64,000 nt of DNA from Sphingomonas sp. 7/4-4 (lineage in GTDB: Bacteria; Pseudomonadota; Alphaproteobacteria; Sphingomonadales; Sphingomonadaceae): NCBI RefSeq assembly GCF_027941955.1, contig NZ_CP115960.1:3550501-3614500 (forward strand), written 5' to 3'. Both the position numbers and the translations under genes were made by a program. Every line of letters starts with the position of its first letter. The stretch's first letter is position 1. Under the pieces are notes generated by a model. That model was not told where the DNA came from, did not search any database, and saw only the letters and a program-made list of their open reading frames with translations. This document shows, piece after piece, positions 34,319-44,453 of the stretch.

Positions 34319-35065
34319 TCAGCCGCGCGCGGCGATGGCGTAGAGTGCGACAGCCGCGGCATTCGACACGTTCAGGCTTTCCACCTTAGGCGAGATCGGC
34401 AGCCGGGCAAGCTGATCGCAATGCGTCTCGGTATTCTGGCGCATGCCCTCACCCTCGGCGCCGAGCACCAATGCGATGCGCGCGTCGCCCATCACTTCGG
34501 CAAGCGTTCCCGTGGCGTGGCCGGTGAGCCCGATCCGCCAGAAGCCCGCCTCGGCGATCTCCTCGAGCGCGCGGGCGAGATTGACCACGCGCACCCACGG
34601 CACGGTCTCGAGCGTGCCCGAGGCCGAGCGCGCGAGCGATCCCGATTCGGGCGGCGCATGCCGGTCCTGCGTGACGATGCCGAGCGCATCGAACGCCGCC
34701 GCCGAGCGCAACACCGCGCCGACATTGTGCGGATCGGTGACCTGATCGAGCACCACCAGCGGGCGCTTATCGTCGGCGCCCTGCTGGAGCAGATCGCCGA
34801 GCCAGATCTCCTCAAGCGGATCGACTTCGGCGACGAGCCCCTGGTGCGGCGCGTCGCCCGGGACCAGCCGGGCGAGATCGGCGACATCGGCATAGGTGAT
34901 CGGGATCACCGGCGGAATGTCGAGCGCCGCCAGCGCTTCGCGGGTGCCCCAGATCTTCCGGACGTTGCGCTCGGGATTGGCGAGCGCCGCCAGCACCGCA
35001 TGCCGCCCATAGAAGCGGGGACGCGATGCCGGTGCCTGGCTCGGGCGATGACCTCTACGCGCCAT
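34319..35065 (-). CDS. rlmB: TrmH-family 2'-O-methyltransferase (RlmB-like)
   Basis: A SPOUT-fold enzyme of 248 residues. The N-terminal substrate-binding domain (RFYGRHAVLAALANPERNVRKIW) is followed by the catalytic domain with motif 1 (LVVLDQVTDPHNVGAVLRSAAAF), motif 2 (ALVLGAEGEGM) and motif 3 (PKVESLNVSNAAAVALY). RlmB methylates G2251 of 23S rRNA; RlmB is the likeliest identity, though other TrmH rRNA methylases share these motifs. The start overlaps the M28 peptidase stop as TGATG. Confidence 0.88.
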   Translation of the reverse strand: MARRGHRPSQAPASRPRFYGRHAVLAALANPERNVRKIWGTREALAALDIPPVIPITYADVADLARLVPGDAPHQGLVAEVDPLEEIWLGDLLQQGADDKRPLVVLDQVTDPHNVGAVLRSAAAFDALGIVTQDRHAPPESGSLARSASGTLETVPWVRVVNLARALEEIAEAGFWRIGLTGHATGTLAEVMGDARIALVLGAEGEGMRQNTETHCDQLARLPISPKVESLNVSNAAAVALYAIAARG

Positions 35066-36677
35066 CAGTCGAGGTCGTCGGGGTTGGGGTAAGCGAACGG
35101 ATCGGTCACGCTCGGCTCGGTGGGGAAGGGCATGCGCGGCAATGGTTTGTCGGCATTGGCGGCGTTCAGCAGGAAGCTGGCGAGGATCACTGCGCCCTGG
35201 CGCATGTCGTCGGCCTTGATGTGATCGAAGGTGTCGATGCTGGTGTGGTGGAGACGGCTGCCATAATCGAGCGGGTCCTGGATGAACTGGAAGGCCGGGA
35301 TGCCGACCGCCGAGAAGAAGACGTGATCGGTGCCCCTGTCTTGCGGATCGCGACGGTGTTGGCGCCCAGCGAATTGAACGGTGCGAACCAGTCGCGGAAG
35401 ATCGGTACGACTGCGCCGTTGTTCTCGGTATAGATTCCGCGGACCTTGCCCGATCCGTTGTCGAGATTGAAATAAGCGGCGAGCTTGTCATAGCCCGGCT
35501 GGTGCGCGATCGGCCAGCGATTGGCCCAGCCATAGAAGCGCGCCAGGCCGGTGGTCGGCCCGCCCGGCTTGCGCTGGCGCGACGCGATATGCTGCTCGAC
35601 ATAGGCCATCGAGCCGAGCAGGCCCTGCTCCTCGCCGGCCCATAAAGCGAAGCGGATCGTCCGCTTCGGCTTCACGCCCATCGCCTGGAGGATGCGTGCG
35701 GCCTCCATCACCATCGCGACGCCCGCGCCGTTGTCGACGGCGCCATCGCCAGCGACCCAGCTGTCCATGTGCGCGCCGGCCATCACATAGGCACCCGAGG
35801 GATCGCTGCCGGGGATGTCGGCGATGATGTTGTACGCCTGGGTGTCGGTGTCGACGAAATGGACGACATTTTCCAGTTCGACCACCGGTGCCGCGCCCTG
35901 CTTGGCGAGGCGCGCGAGGCGGCGATAATCCTCCGCCGCGATCTCGACGCCGGGGACCTGCTGGGTCTCGCCCGCGCCGAACAGATAGCCGGTGCCGTGG
36001 ACCAATTTGCCGTCGCGCGCCGACATGGTGGCGTAGGCGACTGCGCCCTCGGCCTTGAGGAAGGCGTCGAGCTTCGAGGCATATTCGAGCCGCTTGATCC
36101 GGCGGTCGCTCGCCTCGGGATCATATTTGGGCTGCTCATAGACGTCGAGCTTCGCCAGATCGTCGCCGGTCAGGCGCCTGAAAGCGGGATCGGTCGGCTC
36201 GGAGCCGTCATTGGGGAGCGTGACCATCACGATCTTGCCGGCCAGCTTGCCGCGATAGCGCTCGAAATGACGCTCCTCGCTCATCGGCGCGACCACGATC
36301 GGTGCGCTGATCTTGCCCGCGGTGGCGGGGGTCCATGCGATCGGGATTGCGGTCAGCATGATCGGACGCGGGCTGACCATGCGCGCGCTCGAGCGCTCGA
36401 TCCACCAGCCGCGGCCGAAATCGAAGCCTTCCTTGTGCGCGTTCCTGAGGCCCCAGTCGCGGAACTTCGAGAGCGTCCAGTCCTCGGCGGCGCGCATCCC
36501 CGGCGAATTGGTGAGGCGCGGGCCGATATGATCGGTCAGATGCTGCACGGTGAGCATCACTTCGGAACGGTTGAAGCCTTCATCGAGGATGCGGCCGACC
36601 TCGGACCGGTCGACCGATTGCGCGGCGAGCGGGGAGGCGACGAGGGCGATGGCGGCGAGAGCGGCAGCTGTGCGCAT
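35065..36677 (-). CDS. Secreted M28-family zinc peptidase (frameshifted)
   Basis: M28 enzymes are co-catalytic zinc aminopeptidases or carboxypeptidases. A signal peptide (MRTAAALAAIALVASPLAAQS) is followed by a PA-domain region and the peptidase domain with metal ligands in MAGAHMDSWVAGDGAVDNGAG and the catalytic pair in LWAGEEQGLLGS. The frame breaks at four C (35333-35336). Adding one base gives KTGGTDHVFFSAVGIPAFQF and a proper end at 35065, for about 537 residues. Stop overlaps the methyltransferase start. Confidence 0.88.
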
Positions 36678-36799
36678 GGGACTCCTGCGGGACTGGAGAG
36701 ATGCGCGCGACGCTATGCGGCGGCGAGCTTGTGCGCAAGGCGTTGACAGGCCGGGGTCGCTTCGGCATTGGACCGCCCTCGCTTCGCTGGCGGCTCCAT

Positions 36800-36886
36800 G
36801 GACAGGTGGCCGAGTGGTTAAAGGCAGCAGACTGTAAATCTGCCCGGGTTTCCCGTACGCTGGTTCGAATCCAGCCCTGTCCACCA
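36800..36886 (+). tRNA. tRNA-Tyr (anticodon GTA)
   Basis: A class II tRNA with acceptor stem GGACAGG/CCTGTCC, anticodon loop CTGTAAA (anticodon GTA), a long variable arm (CCCGGGTTTCCCGTACG region), T-arm CTGGTTCGAATCCAG, discriminator A and encoded CCA at 36884-36886. It is divergent from the M28 peptidase. Confidence 0.97.
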
Positions 36887-37086
36887 GCCGCCGCGGGCGG
36901 CTCCTTGAAATCATGGAGCTGCGCTTCCGGGGCTTTCTTTGGGATTGCGGCTGCCGGTCTGTCCGCAGGACGCGGCGTATGCACGAACGAACCCGGCGGT
37001 CGAATCGCTGCGGCGCCGGATCGTTCCAGGTGCCTTCGTCGAGATTTAGTTCCCCGTAATCTTCGATGGGGCGAGAAAGTATCAAA

Positions 37087-37446
37087 TCAGCCGAAACATC
37101 CCAGTTCGCAGGCGAGCTGCGCGTCATAGGCGCGTGCATCGCACGAGTTCTTAAAGTCGTAGTAAGAGCCCGGATCGCTGGGAGGGTTCCGCATGCATTC
37201 CCCAAAGGACTCATTATAGACACCTTGGCATGCCAGGTAACACGCGGCGACGCCGCCATCATCGTCCTGAAAGGCGCGCAAGTTCACGGCCTTCATCCCG
37301 CGGAGTCTCTGCACGTGATTATAGTCCTTCAGAAAGGACGCATAACTCACCTTCGCACTGACCGGTTCAGGGTTCGCCTGCAATTGAGTCGATCCCGTCC
37401 AAAGGAAAACGAAGGCGGAGAACACTTTGAGCTTACGCAGAATCAT
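37087..37446 (-). CDS. Small secreted Cys-rich protein, unknown function
   Basis: A 119-residue protein with a signal peptide (MILRKLKVFSAFVFLWTGSTQLQA) and six cysteines in the mature part (CYLACQGVYNESFGEC, NSC, ACELGC), probably forming disulfides in the periplasm or outside. GGGAGAAG upstream of ATG 37446 supports the start. The coding sequence is less GC-rich than its neighbours, a possible sign of acquisition. No family recognised. Confidence 0.65.
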   Translation of the reverse strand: MILRKLKVFSAFVFLWTGSTQLQANPEPVSAKVSYASFLKDYNHVQRLRGMKAVNLRAFQDDDGGVAACYLACQGVYNESFGECMRNPPSDPGSYYDFKNSCDARAYDAQLACELGCFG

Positions 37447-37622
37447 GATTCTTCTCCCTACGTGACTCATAAGACAGTCTAAACTAACTCGCCAATGCAT
37501 CAAAGAGCCCTCCTCCTGCGTCGCCTCCCTGACGCTTCGCGACGCATCCGATCGAAATTTGGTCGGGCTATGCAAAAAATATCATCGGCTCCGATCGGCA
37601 AATCCCATAATGTGATCGTTAA

Positions 37623-37639
37623 TTTCACATATAGTGAAA
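37623..37639. promoter_or_regulatory. Perfect palindrome TTTCAC-N5-GTGAAA, candidate operator
   Basis: TTTCACATATAGTGAAA has six-base perfect arms around ATATA within an AT-rich stretch of otherwise GC-rich DNA. It lies about 95 bp before the first ATG of the rhamnogalacturonan-type genes, so it is a good candidate operator for a sugar-responsive repressor. The regulator is not in the window. Confidence 0.55.
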
Positions 37640-37733
37640 AGCATTTCCGATCGCCCGGCGTGCTGCTACTGTCGCGGAAACCGCCCGCTCAAGTCGATGG
37701 CGCACCCGTGTGACGCTCGGGAGGAGAGAGGGA

Positions 37734-37817
37734 ATGCCCATGTCCGTCGCCGCGATCCCCGCCTCCGTTGGCGCTGCAGTTGCTGCGCGTGTCGTCGGCT
37801 TCGAGGCGAGCTTCTGA
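37734..37817 (+). CDS. Possible 27-residue leader peptide
   Basis: ATG at 37734 is preceded by the strong site GGGAGGAGAGAGGGA and encodes MPMSVAAIPASVGAAVAARV followed by seven residues. Its TGA overlaps the ATG of the next gene (TGATG). Translation of this short frame would explain how the DUF1961 gene, which has only a weak site of its own, is initiated. It could instead be the remains of an N-terminal region. Confidence 0.35.
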   Translation: MPMSVAAIPASVGAAVAARVVGFEASF

Positions 37818-38472
37818 TGAACAGACTGGCGCTTTCGCTCTTCGTCAGCGTCGGACTGTTGCTGGGTGGATGCGCCGCGAGACCTGCAGTGAAGTCGCAA
37901 TGGAAAATCGAGACTGAACAAGCAGCATCCGTGACCTTCGGCAAGGTCATCGACATCGAGACCCCCGCCGGATTGTCGCTCTGGTACACCCGCGAGCTCG
38001 TCGGGCCGGTGGCGATAGAATTCGATGCGCTGGCAGTGTCCGAGGGTGGTGCCAATGATGCGGTCAGCGATCTCAACGCGTTCTGGATGGCGCGTGATCC
38101 CGCCGTGCGCGATGGCTCGGTGTTCGCCAGGGGCGGTCCGGCGCGTTCGCGGGTTATGACGACCTCGAGACTTATTATGTCGGGATCGGCGGCAACCGGA
38201 ACACGACGACGCGCTTTCGCCGCTATGTCGGTCAGCCGGGCAATCGGCCGCTGCTTCCGGGGCACGATCTGAAGGGTGCGGAGAATCTCCTCGTTCCCAA
38301 TCGCTGGACGCATGTGCGGCTGATCGCCGACGGCAGGGCGATCGCAGTCGAGCGCGACGGGCGGCGGATCTTCGAACTCGACGACGCCCAGCCCTATGCG
38401 CGCGGCTGGTTCGCGCTGCGCACCACCAAGAGCCATTTGCGGATCCGCAATCTGCGCATCGGAAAACCATAA
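37817..38472 (+). CDS. DUF1961 (YesU-like) lipoprotein (frameshifted)
   Basis: The N-terminus MNRLALSLFVSVGLLLGGC carries a lipobox (LGGC). The body is a DUF1961 domain, a beta-sandwich seen in Bacillus YesU of the rhamnogalacturonan gene cluster: DLETYYVGIGGNRNTTTRFR, NLLVPNRWTHVRLIADG and YARGWFALRTTKSHLRIRN are the conserved segments. The frame breaks at four G (38130-38133); adding one joins FARG to RSGAFAGYDDLETYY. The corrected protein has about 218 residues. It is directly upstream of the PL26-like lyase, which supports a shared role in pectin side-chain degradation. Confidence 0.82.
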
Positions 38473-38485
38473 GCGGGAGAGAGAC

Positions 38486-41202
38486 ATGCGCCTGACGCGA
38501 CGGACGATGATGCAGGGCACGATATTGTCCGCGGCAGTCGCGGGCGCGGCTCCCGCGATGGCGCAGTCACGGCGGGAAAAGACCGTCGAGGCGCCAGTCC
38601 GCTGGATCGACGGCGCTGCGCCCGAACTGCATTATGGCCAGACCTTCGGCGTCGCATGGGCGCGGGGGACGCTCGCCAAGGGGCAGGCGCTGACGGTCCG
38701 CGGTTCGAATGGCGACGTGCCTTCGCAGAGCTGGCCGACCGCATATTGGCCCGACGGCTCGATCAAATGGACCGCGCATGCGGTGCCTGCAGGGGCGGGC
38801 GTCGACAAGCTCATCGTCGCCAGCGGCCGTCCGGCGTTGCCCGCTGCGCCGGTTTCGGTGCGCGAGACAGGCGATGCGATCTACCTCCGCTCGGGCGCGC
38901 TCGAATGGGAAGTCGCACGTAGCGGACCCGCGGCCATCCGCTCTGCGAAGAATGGCGAGCGCACCTTGCTCGCCAATGCGCGACTGCTCGGCGAGATCCG
39001 CGCCGGATCGCCCGAAGGCAAGCGCGTGGCGCTGACCGGCACGATCGAACGCGCGGTGGTCGAGCAGAAGGGGCCGGTGCGGGCGGTGGTGCGGCTCGAG
39101 GGGCATCATGTCGGCGGGGGCGATCCGTACTTCCGTTCACCGTGCGGCTCTATGCCTATGCCGGTTCGGACGCGCTGCGCGTGGTGCACAGCTTCGTGCT
39201 CGATATCGACGCGACCGACCACATCTCCGCGCTAGGCATCGCCACCGATGTGCCGATGCGCGGCGAGCTCCACGACCGCCATGTCCGCCTCGCCACCGCC
39301 GACGACGCGATGTTCGTCGAGGCGGTGCGTCCGCTCACCGGGCTGCGCCGCGATCCGGGCAAGTCGGTGCGCGACGCGCAGATCGCCGGCCGCGCGGTGC
39401 CGGTGGCGGAGATGCGCGATCCGGTGGGCAAATTGCTCGAGCGCATCCCGGCATGGAGCGATTTCAGCCTGTCGCAGCTCTCGGCCAATGGCTTCACGCT
39501 GACCAAGCGCACCGGCGAGGGGCATGGCTGGATCGACTCCGACGAGGGCCGCCGCGCGCCGGGCTTCGGCTATGTCGGCTCGCCGCAGGGTGGGGCGGGG
39601 ATCGCCGCGCGCTATTTCTGGCAGCGCCATCCGACTCAGCTTGATATCCGGGGCGCCGCTTCGGACTCCGCGACCCTCACCGCGTGGCTCTGGTCGCCCG
39701 ATGCGAAGCCGATGGACCTGCGCGCCTATCACGGCACGATGGGTATGGAAGGCTTCGATGCCCAGAATGAGGGCCTCGACATCACCTATGAGGATTACGA
39801 GCCGGGCTGGGACGACGCCAAGGGGATCGCGCGGACCAGCGAGCTGATGCTCTGGGCATTCGACGCGACCCCCGAGACGCCGCGCCTCCAGGCGCTCGCG
39901 CGCGCCGCCGCGACGCCGCCGCAGCTGATGGCCGATCCGGCGCATCTCCATGCCGCAGGCGTGTTCGGCGACTGGAACCTGCCCGATCGCTCGACGCCGC
40001 AGCGCACACTGATCGAAGACCAGCTCGCCAACCTCGTCGATTTCTATGCCGGCGAAGTCGATCGGCGCAGCTGGTACGGCTTCTGGGATCATGGCGACGT
40101 GATGCACAGCTACGACAGCGACCGGCATCAGTGGAAGTACGACATCGGCGGCTTCGCGTGGGACAATAGCGAACTCTCGACCGACCTGTGGCTCTGGTAC
40201 GCGGCGCTCCGCTCGGGCGACGCCAAGACGTGGCGGCTGGCGGAGGCGATGACGCGGCATACCGGCGAAGTCGATGTCTATCACATGGGCCGCTTCGCCG
40301 GACTCGGCACCCGCCACGGTGTCCAGCACTGGAGCGACAGCTCGAAACAGCCGCGCGTCAGCAATGCCGCCTATCGCCGCATCTTCTATTATCTCACCGC
40401 CGACGAGCGTGTCGGCGACCTGATGCACGCATTGGCCGATTCGGAACAAACGCTCGCGCATGTCGAGATCGGGCGGAAGACGGGGGCGCCCAAGGAGGAT
40501 CTGCCGGAGGGCGTGATCCAGATGTCGTTCGGCACCACCTGGGCGGTGTGCGCAGGGGCATGGCTCACCGAATGGGAGCGGACGGGGGACAAGAAGTGGC
40601 GCGACCGGATCGCTGCGGGGATGGACAGTATCGGCCGGATGCCGAACGGCTGGCTGACCGGCGGCGCACCCTATGACCTGAAGAGCGGGCGCTTCCTGAG
40701 CCGCGACACTATCGGCATCTCGCACCTCAATTCGGTATTCGGCGCGGTCGAGATCCAGGCCGAATTGATCCAGCTGATCGATGTGCCGCGCTTCCGCGAT
40801 GCGTGGTTCGATTATTGCCGCTGGTACAATGCGCCGCGCGACGAGTGGGCGGCGAAGTTCAATCGGCCTTATGGTGGGCGCAACCTCAAACAGGGGCATT
40901 CGCGTCTTACTGCTTATGTGGCGAAGCAGACCGGCGACGCGGCGCTGGCGCGGCGCGCGGCGGCGGAATTCTATTCGGGTGAGGCGGGAATGCGCATCGT
41001 CAAGGGCGACCCGCGCGTGAAGCTGCCCGGCGGCGTGGTGGAATGGCCGGGCGTATCGACCAACGGATCGGCGCAATGGGGGCTTGCCGCGATCCAGACG
41101 CTGGCGCTGGTGCCGGAGGCGCTCGACACGGTGCCGATTCCGGCGCGGGCGCCACGGGCGGATCAGGCGAACCCGGAGCAGGGGCCGAGCTATCGGCCAT
41201 AG
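38486..41202 (+). CDS. Exo-rhamnogalacturonan lyase family protein, PL26/YetA-like (frameshifted)
   Basis: A Tat-exported enzyme (MRLTRRTMMQGTILSAAVAG) of about 905 residues with the PcRGLX/YetA layout: an N-terminal beta domain beginning APVRWIDGAAPELHYGQTFG, a second beta domain, and a C-terminal alpha/alpha toroid (from about residue 500; WYGFWDHGDVMHSYD, GTRHGVQHWSDSS, SFGTTWAVCAGAWLTEWER, RPYGGRNLKQGHSRL). Family members release disaccharides from rhamnogalacturonan I by beta-elimination. One base seems missing at 39133-39134: adding C joins DPYF to PFTVRLYAYAGSDAL. The preceding DUF1961 gene supports the assignment; substrate remains inferred. Confidence 0.8.
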
Positions 41203-41212
41203 CCTCGAAACC

Positions 41213-41297
41213 TTCTGTACTCCGGCGAAGGCCGGAGCGCTGGCCATAAGGCCCGTCGCTCGCGGCCAGGGCTCCGGCCTGCGCCGGAGCACGGGGT
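41213..41297. repeat. Dispersed inverted repeat (same family as 18370)
   Basis: CTCCGGCGAAGGCCGGAGCG at 41219-41239 faces GGGCTCCGGCCTGCGCCGGAGC near 41268-41291. The first arm is identical to the arm in the 18.3-18.9 kb duplication. It sits between the convergent lyase gene and rdgB and could act as a bidirectional terminator. Confidence 0.7.
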
Positions 41298-41899
41298 TTA
41301 GAAGACCGCGCTTACCAATTGCCGGAACGCGTCCGCACGGTGGCTCATCGCGTGCTTGGCCTCGGGGTCCATCTCGCCATAGGTGACGTCGTGGCCGTTG
41401 GGCACGAAGACCGGATCGTAGCCGAAGCCGTGATCGCCGCGCGGCGGCCAGACCAGCACGCCGTCGGCGCGGCCCTCGAACCATTCGACATGCCCGTCGG
41501 GCCAGGCCAATGCGAGCGCGCAGACGAAATGCGCGTCGCGGCCGGTCTCGGGGGCAGTGCGGCGAGCTTGTCCTCGACGCGCTGCATGGCGATTCCGAAG
41601 TCCTTCGTCTCGCCCGCCCAGCGCGCCGAGAAGATGCCCGGATCACCGTTCAGTGCCTCGACGCACAGGCCGCTGTCATCCGCCAGCGCGGGAAGCCCCG
41701 ACAAATCAGCGGCCTGCAGCGCCTTCAGTTCGGCATTGGCGACGAAGGTCACGCCGGTTTCCTCGGGCTCGGGCAGGTCGAGCTCGGCCGCCGAGACCGG
41801 CTCGATGCCATAGGGGCCGAGCAGCGCCCGGATCTCGCGCACCTTGCCGGGATTGTGGCTGGCGATCACCAGCTTGCCGGGCTGAAGCTTGCGGATCAT
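41298..41899 (-). CDS. rdgB: Non-canonical purine NTP pyrophosphatase RdgB (frameshifted)
   Basis: RdgB/HAM1 hydrolyses dITP, XTP and similar nucleotides to keep them out of DNA. Conserved [41 protein letters not shown] and, after the shift, [12 protein letters not shown] and SHRADAF are all visible. The frame breaks at five G (41550-41554); one added base gives [18 protein letters not shown]. The start shown (MIRKLQPGK) lacks a clear ribosome site. An ATG at 41940 overlapping the rph stop reads [13 protein letters not shown] and would join this frame if one C were added at 41906-41910, which is a good alternative. Confidence 0.9.
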
Positions 41900-41936
41900 C
41901 TGGGGGTATCGCCCCCAATTCCTTCGTCCGGATCGC

Positions 41937-42650
41937 TCATGCTATGGCCTTCAACTGCGCAGCGAAGATCTGGTTGCAGCCGATCCGCGCGAGACGGAGC
42001 AGGCGGAGCAGCCCTTCCTCGTCGTAACACGCGCCCTCGGCGGTCGCCTGCGCCTCGGCGATCTTGCCGTCGGCAAGGAGGACGAAATTGGCGTCGGCAT
42101 CGGCGGCGCTATCCTCGTCATAATCGAGATCGAGCACCGGATTGCCCTGATAGATGCCGGCGCTCACTGCCGCGACCTGCGTGATGATGGGGTCCTTCTC
42201 GAGCAGCCCGGCGGCGAGCAATTTGTTGGTGGCGATGCGCAGCGCGGCCCACGCGCCCGAGATCGCCGCGGTGCGGGTGCCGCCATCGGCCTGGATCACG
42301 TCGCAATCGAGCGTGATCTGGCGTTCGCCGAGCAGCTTGAGATCGGTGACCGCGCGCAGGCTGCGCCCGATCAGCCGCTGGATTTCCTGGGTGCGGCCCG
42401 ATTGCTTGCCCTTGGCCGCCTCGCGCTGGCCGCGGGTGTGGGTCGCGCGGGGGAGCATGCCGTATTCGGCGGTGACCCAGCCCTCGCCCTTGCCGCGCAG
42501 CCAGGGCGGAATCCGCTCTTCGATGCTCGCGGTCACCAGCACGCGCGTGTCGCCGAAGCCGATCAGCACCGATCCTTCCGCGTGGCGCGTGAAATTGGGC
42601 TCGATGGTGATGCTGCGCATTTCGTCGGGGGCGCGGCCGGATGGGCGCAT
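41937..42650 (-). CDS. rph: Ribonuclease PH
   Basis: RNase PH trims the 3' ends of tRNAs with phosphate. The 237-residue product has the family start ([29 protein letters not shown]), the catalytic segments [32 protein letters not shown] and [18 protein letters not shown], and the [17 protein letters not shown] block. It lies next to rdgB on the same strand, a common pairing, and is divergent from the DUF6438 lipoprotein gene. Confidence 0.96.
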   Translation of the reverse strand: MRPSGRAPDEMRSITIEPNFTRHAEGSVLIGFGDTRVLVTASIEERIPPWLRGKGEGWVTAEYGMLPRATHTRGQREAAKGKQSGRTQEIQRLIGRSLRAVTDLKLLGERQITLDCDVIQADGGTRTAAISGAWAALRIATNKLLAAGLLEKDPIITQVAAVSAGIYQGNPVLDLDYDEDSAADADANFVLLADGKIAEAQATAEGACYDEEGLLRLLRLARIGCNQIFAAQLKAIA

Positions 42651-42740
42651 CGGTTCATTCTCCTGAAAAGTCGATCCGGGCACGTAGACGCTGGTGGGCG
42701 AACGCGCCAGTGTCGGCGCAGGGTCCGTTGGAGGCGCAAG

Positions 42741-43241
42741 ATGAAGCAGGGGCTGGGTTTGGCTGTCGTGGCGCTGGCGCTGGCCGGGTGCATCCCGGCG
42801 GCTCGGGCACCGCAAGGGCCGATGCCGATCGAAGGCGATTCGATCACCTACGAGACGGGTCCGTGCTTCGGCCGCTGCCCGGTCTATGCGGTGACGGTGC
42901 GGCCCGACGGGACGGGCGTGTTCGAGGGCAAGCGCTTCACTGCGGTGACCGGCGAGCGGAGCTTCACGCTCAGCCGCGCGCAATATGACGCGTTCGCCGC
43001 GCGGCTCGCGCCGTACCGGCCGGCGAGCGGCGAGGTCCGCTATGCGCACGGCGAGCCCAATTGCCCGAGCGCGCCGACCGACATGCCGAGCATCGACGTC
43101 CGCTGGACCCGCGCCATCGGCGACAGCCAGAACCTCTATTTCTACCTCGGCTGCCGGCGCGGCAACGAAGCCGTGGCCGAGGCGCTGGGCGGCGCAGTCG
43201 AGCTGCTGCCGGTTCAGGCGCTGATCGGCGCGCGGCCCTGA
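42741..43241 (+). CDS. DUF6438-domain lipoprotein
   Basis: A 166-residue protein with a lipobox signal ([17 protein letters not shown]) and the DUF6438 pattern [30 protein letters not shown], in which paired Cys residues flank the Gly-Arg. Two further Cys occur (PNCPSAP, LGCRRG), so disulfides are likely. Function of the family is unknown. Envelope location is inferred from the lipobox. Confidence 0.82.
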   Translation: MKQGLGLAVVALALAGCIPAARAPQGPMPIEGDSITYETGPCFGRCPVYAVTVRPDGTGVFEGKRFTAVTGERSFTLSRAQYDAFAARLAPYRPASGEVRYAHGEPNCPSAPTDMPSIDVRWTRAIGDSQNLYFYLGCRRGNEAVAEALGGAVELLPVQALIGARP

Positions 43242-43244
43242 CCC

Positions 43245-43345
43245 GACAGCCCCTCCCCGACCCCTCCGCTTCGCGGAAGGGGAGCGATGAAATCCAGCGT
43301 GCGCCGTCGTCGCTCCCCTCCCGTTTACGGGAGGGGTCGGGGAGG
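43245..43345. repeat. Dispersed inverted repeat upstream of hrcA
   Basis: CCCCTCCCCGACCCCTCCGC at the left faces GGGAGGGGTCGGGGAGGAG at the right, with GCTTCGCGGAAGGGGAGCG and CGCTCCCCTCCCGTTTACGG hairpins inside. A similar CCTCCCC/GGGGAGG element is at 62203-62330. It occupies nearly all of the space between the lipoprotein gene and hrcA. Confidence 0.75.
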
Positions 43346-43396
43346 AGTGTGCGCTAGCCGGTTGAGGCTGTGCAGTAGCACGCTACATAGGACATC

Positions 43397-44440
43397 ATGA
43401 CCACCCCACCGATCCACGAACTCACCGATCGCGCGCGCGACGTGTTCCGGATCGTCGTCGAATCCTATCTCGACAGCGGCGCGCCGGTGGGATCGCGGAC
43501 GATCTCGAAGATCTCCGCGCTCAACCTCTCGCCCGCATCGATCCGCAACGTGATGCAGGATCTCGAGGAAGCCGGCCTGCTTGCCGCGCCGCATACCAGC
43601 GCCGGGCGGATGCCCACCCAATCGGGGCTCCGCCTGTTCGTCGACGGGATGATGCAGGCGAGTGCGCCTTCCGCCGAGGAGCGCGCCGCGATCGAATCGC
43701 GCGCGGGGCAGACCGGGCCGATCGAGGAAGCACTGGCGAGCACCACCGCCGCGCTTTCGGGACTGTCGGCTTGCGCGGGGCTGGTGCTGGTTCCCAAGCA
43801 CGAGCCGGTGCTGCGCCAGTTCGGTTTCGTGCCTTTGAGCCACGATCGCGCCCTCGCCGTTCTGGTCGGCGAGGATGGATCGGTCGAGAATCGGGTGGTC
43901 GAGATCCCCGGCGGGATCGATCCCGGGTCGCTCCAGCAGGCGGCCAATTACATGAGCGCGATGCTGAGCGGGCTGACGCTCAGCGAGGCGCGCGCGCGGA
44001 TTGAGCGCGACCTCGGCCAGCAACGCGCGGCGCTCGACAGCGCGGCCGCGGCCCTGGTCGAGCGCGGGCTCGCGGTGTGGAGCGAGGACGGCGATCGCCG
44101 GCCGGTGCTGATCGTGCGCGGCCAGGCGCGGCTGATCGACACCGCCGCCGCGGAAGATCTCGACCGTGTCCGCCAATTGCTCGACGAGCTCGAAGGCAAG
44201 GAGGAGATCGCCCGGCTGCTCGACAGCGCGCGCGAAGGCGAGGCGACACGCATTTTCATCGGATCGGAGAACAAGCTATTTGCGTTGTCCGGCTCGTCGG
44301 TGATCGCCAAACCGGTGCGTGCGCTCGACGGCCGCGTGGTCGGCGTGGTCGGTGTGATCGGCCCCACGCGGTTGAACTATGCGCGCGTCGTGCCCATGGT
44401 GGATTTCACGGCGGCCACATTGGCCCGGTTATTAGCCTGA
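43397..44440 (+). CDS. hrcA: Heat-inducible transcription repressor HrcA
   Basis: HrcA represses groESL and related chaperone genes by binding CIRCE operators. The 347-residue product has the winged-helix N-terminus (LTDRARDVFRIVVESYLDSGAPVGSRTISKI, LSPASIRNVMQDLEEAGLLAAPHTSAGRMPT) and the GAF-like middle and C-terminal parts (FIGSENKLFALSGSSVI, VVGVIGPTRLNYARVVPMVDFTA). It is 13 bp upstream of grpE. I saw no CIRCE element in the short upstream region. Confidence 0.97.
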   Translation: MTTPPIHELTDRARDVFRIVVESYLDSGAPVGSRTISKISALNLSPASIRNVMQDLEEAGLLAAPHTSAGRMPTQSGLRLFVDGMMQASAPSAEERAAIESRAGQTGPIEEALASTTAALSGLSACAGLVLVPKHEPVLRQFGFVPLSHDRALAVLVGEDGSVENRVVEIPGGIDPGSLQQAANYMSAMLSGLTLSEARARIERDLGQQRAALDSAAAALVERGLAVWSEDGDRRPVLIVRGQARLIDTAAAEDLDRVRQLLDELEGKEEIARLLDSAREGEATRIFIGSENKLFALSGSSVIAKPVRALDGRVVGVVGVIGPTRLNYARVVPMVDFTAATLARLLA

Positions 44441-44453
44441 CGAACAGGGAATC

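Noticed and set aside
43242..43396. CIRCE operator expected before hrcA
   Set aside because: I looked for TTAGCACTC and its spaced complement and saw only the dispersed GC-rich inverted repeat.
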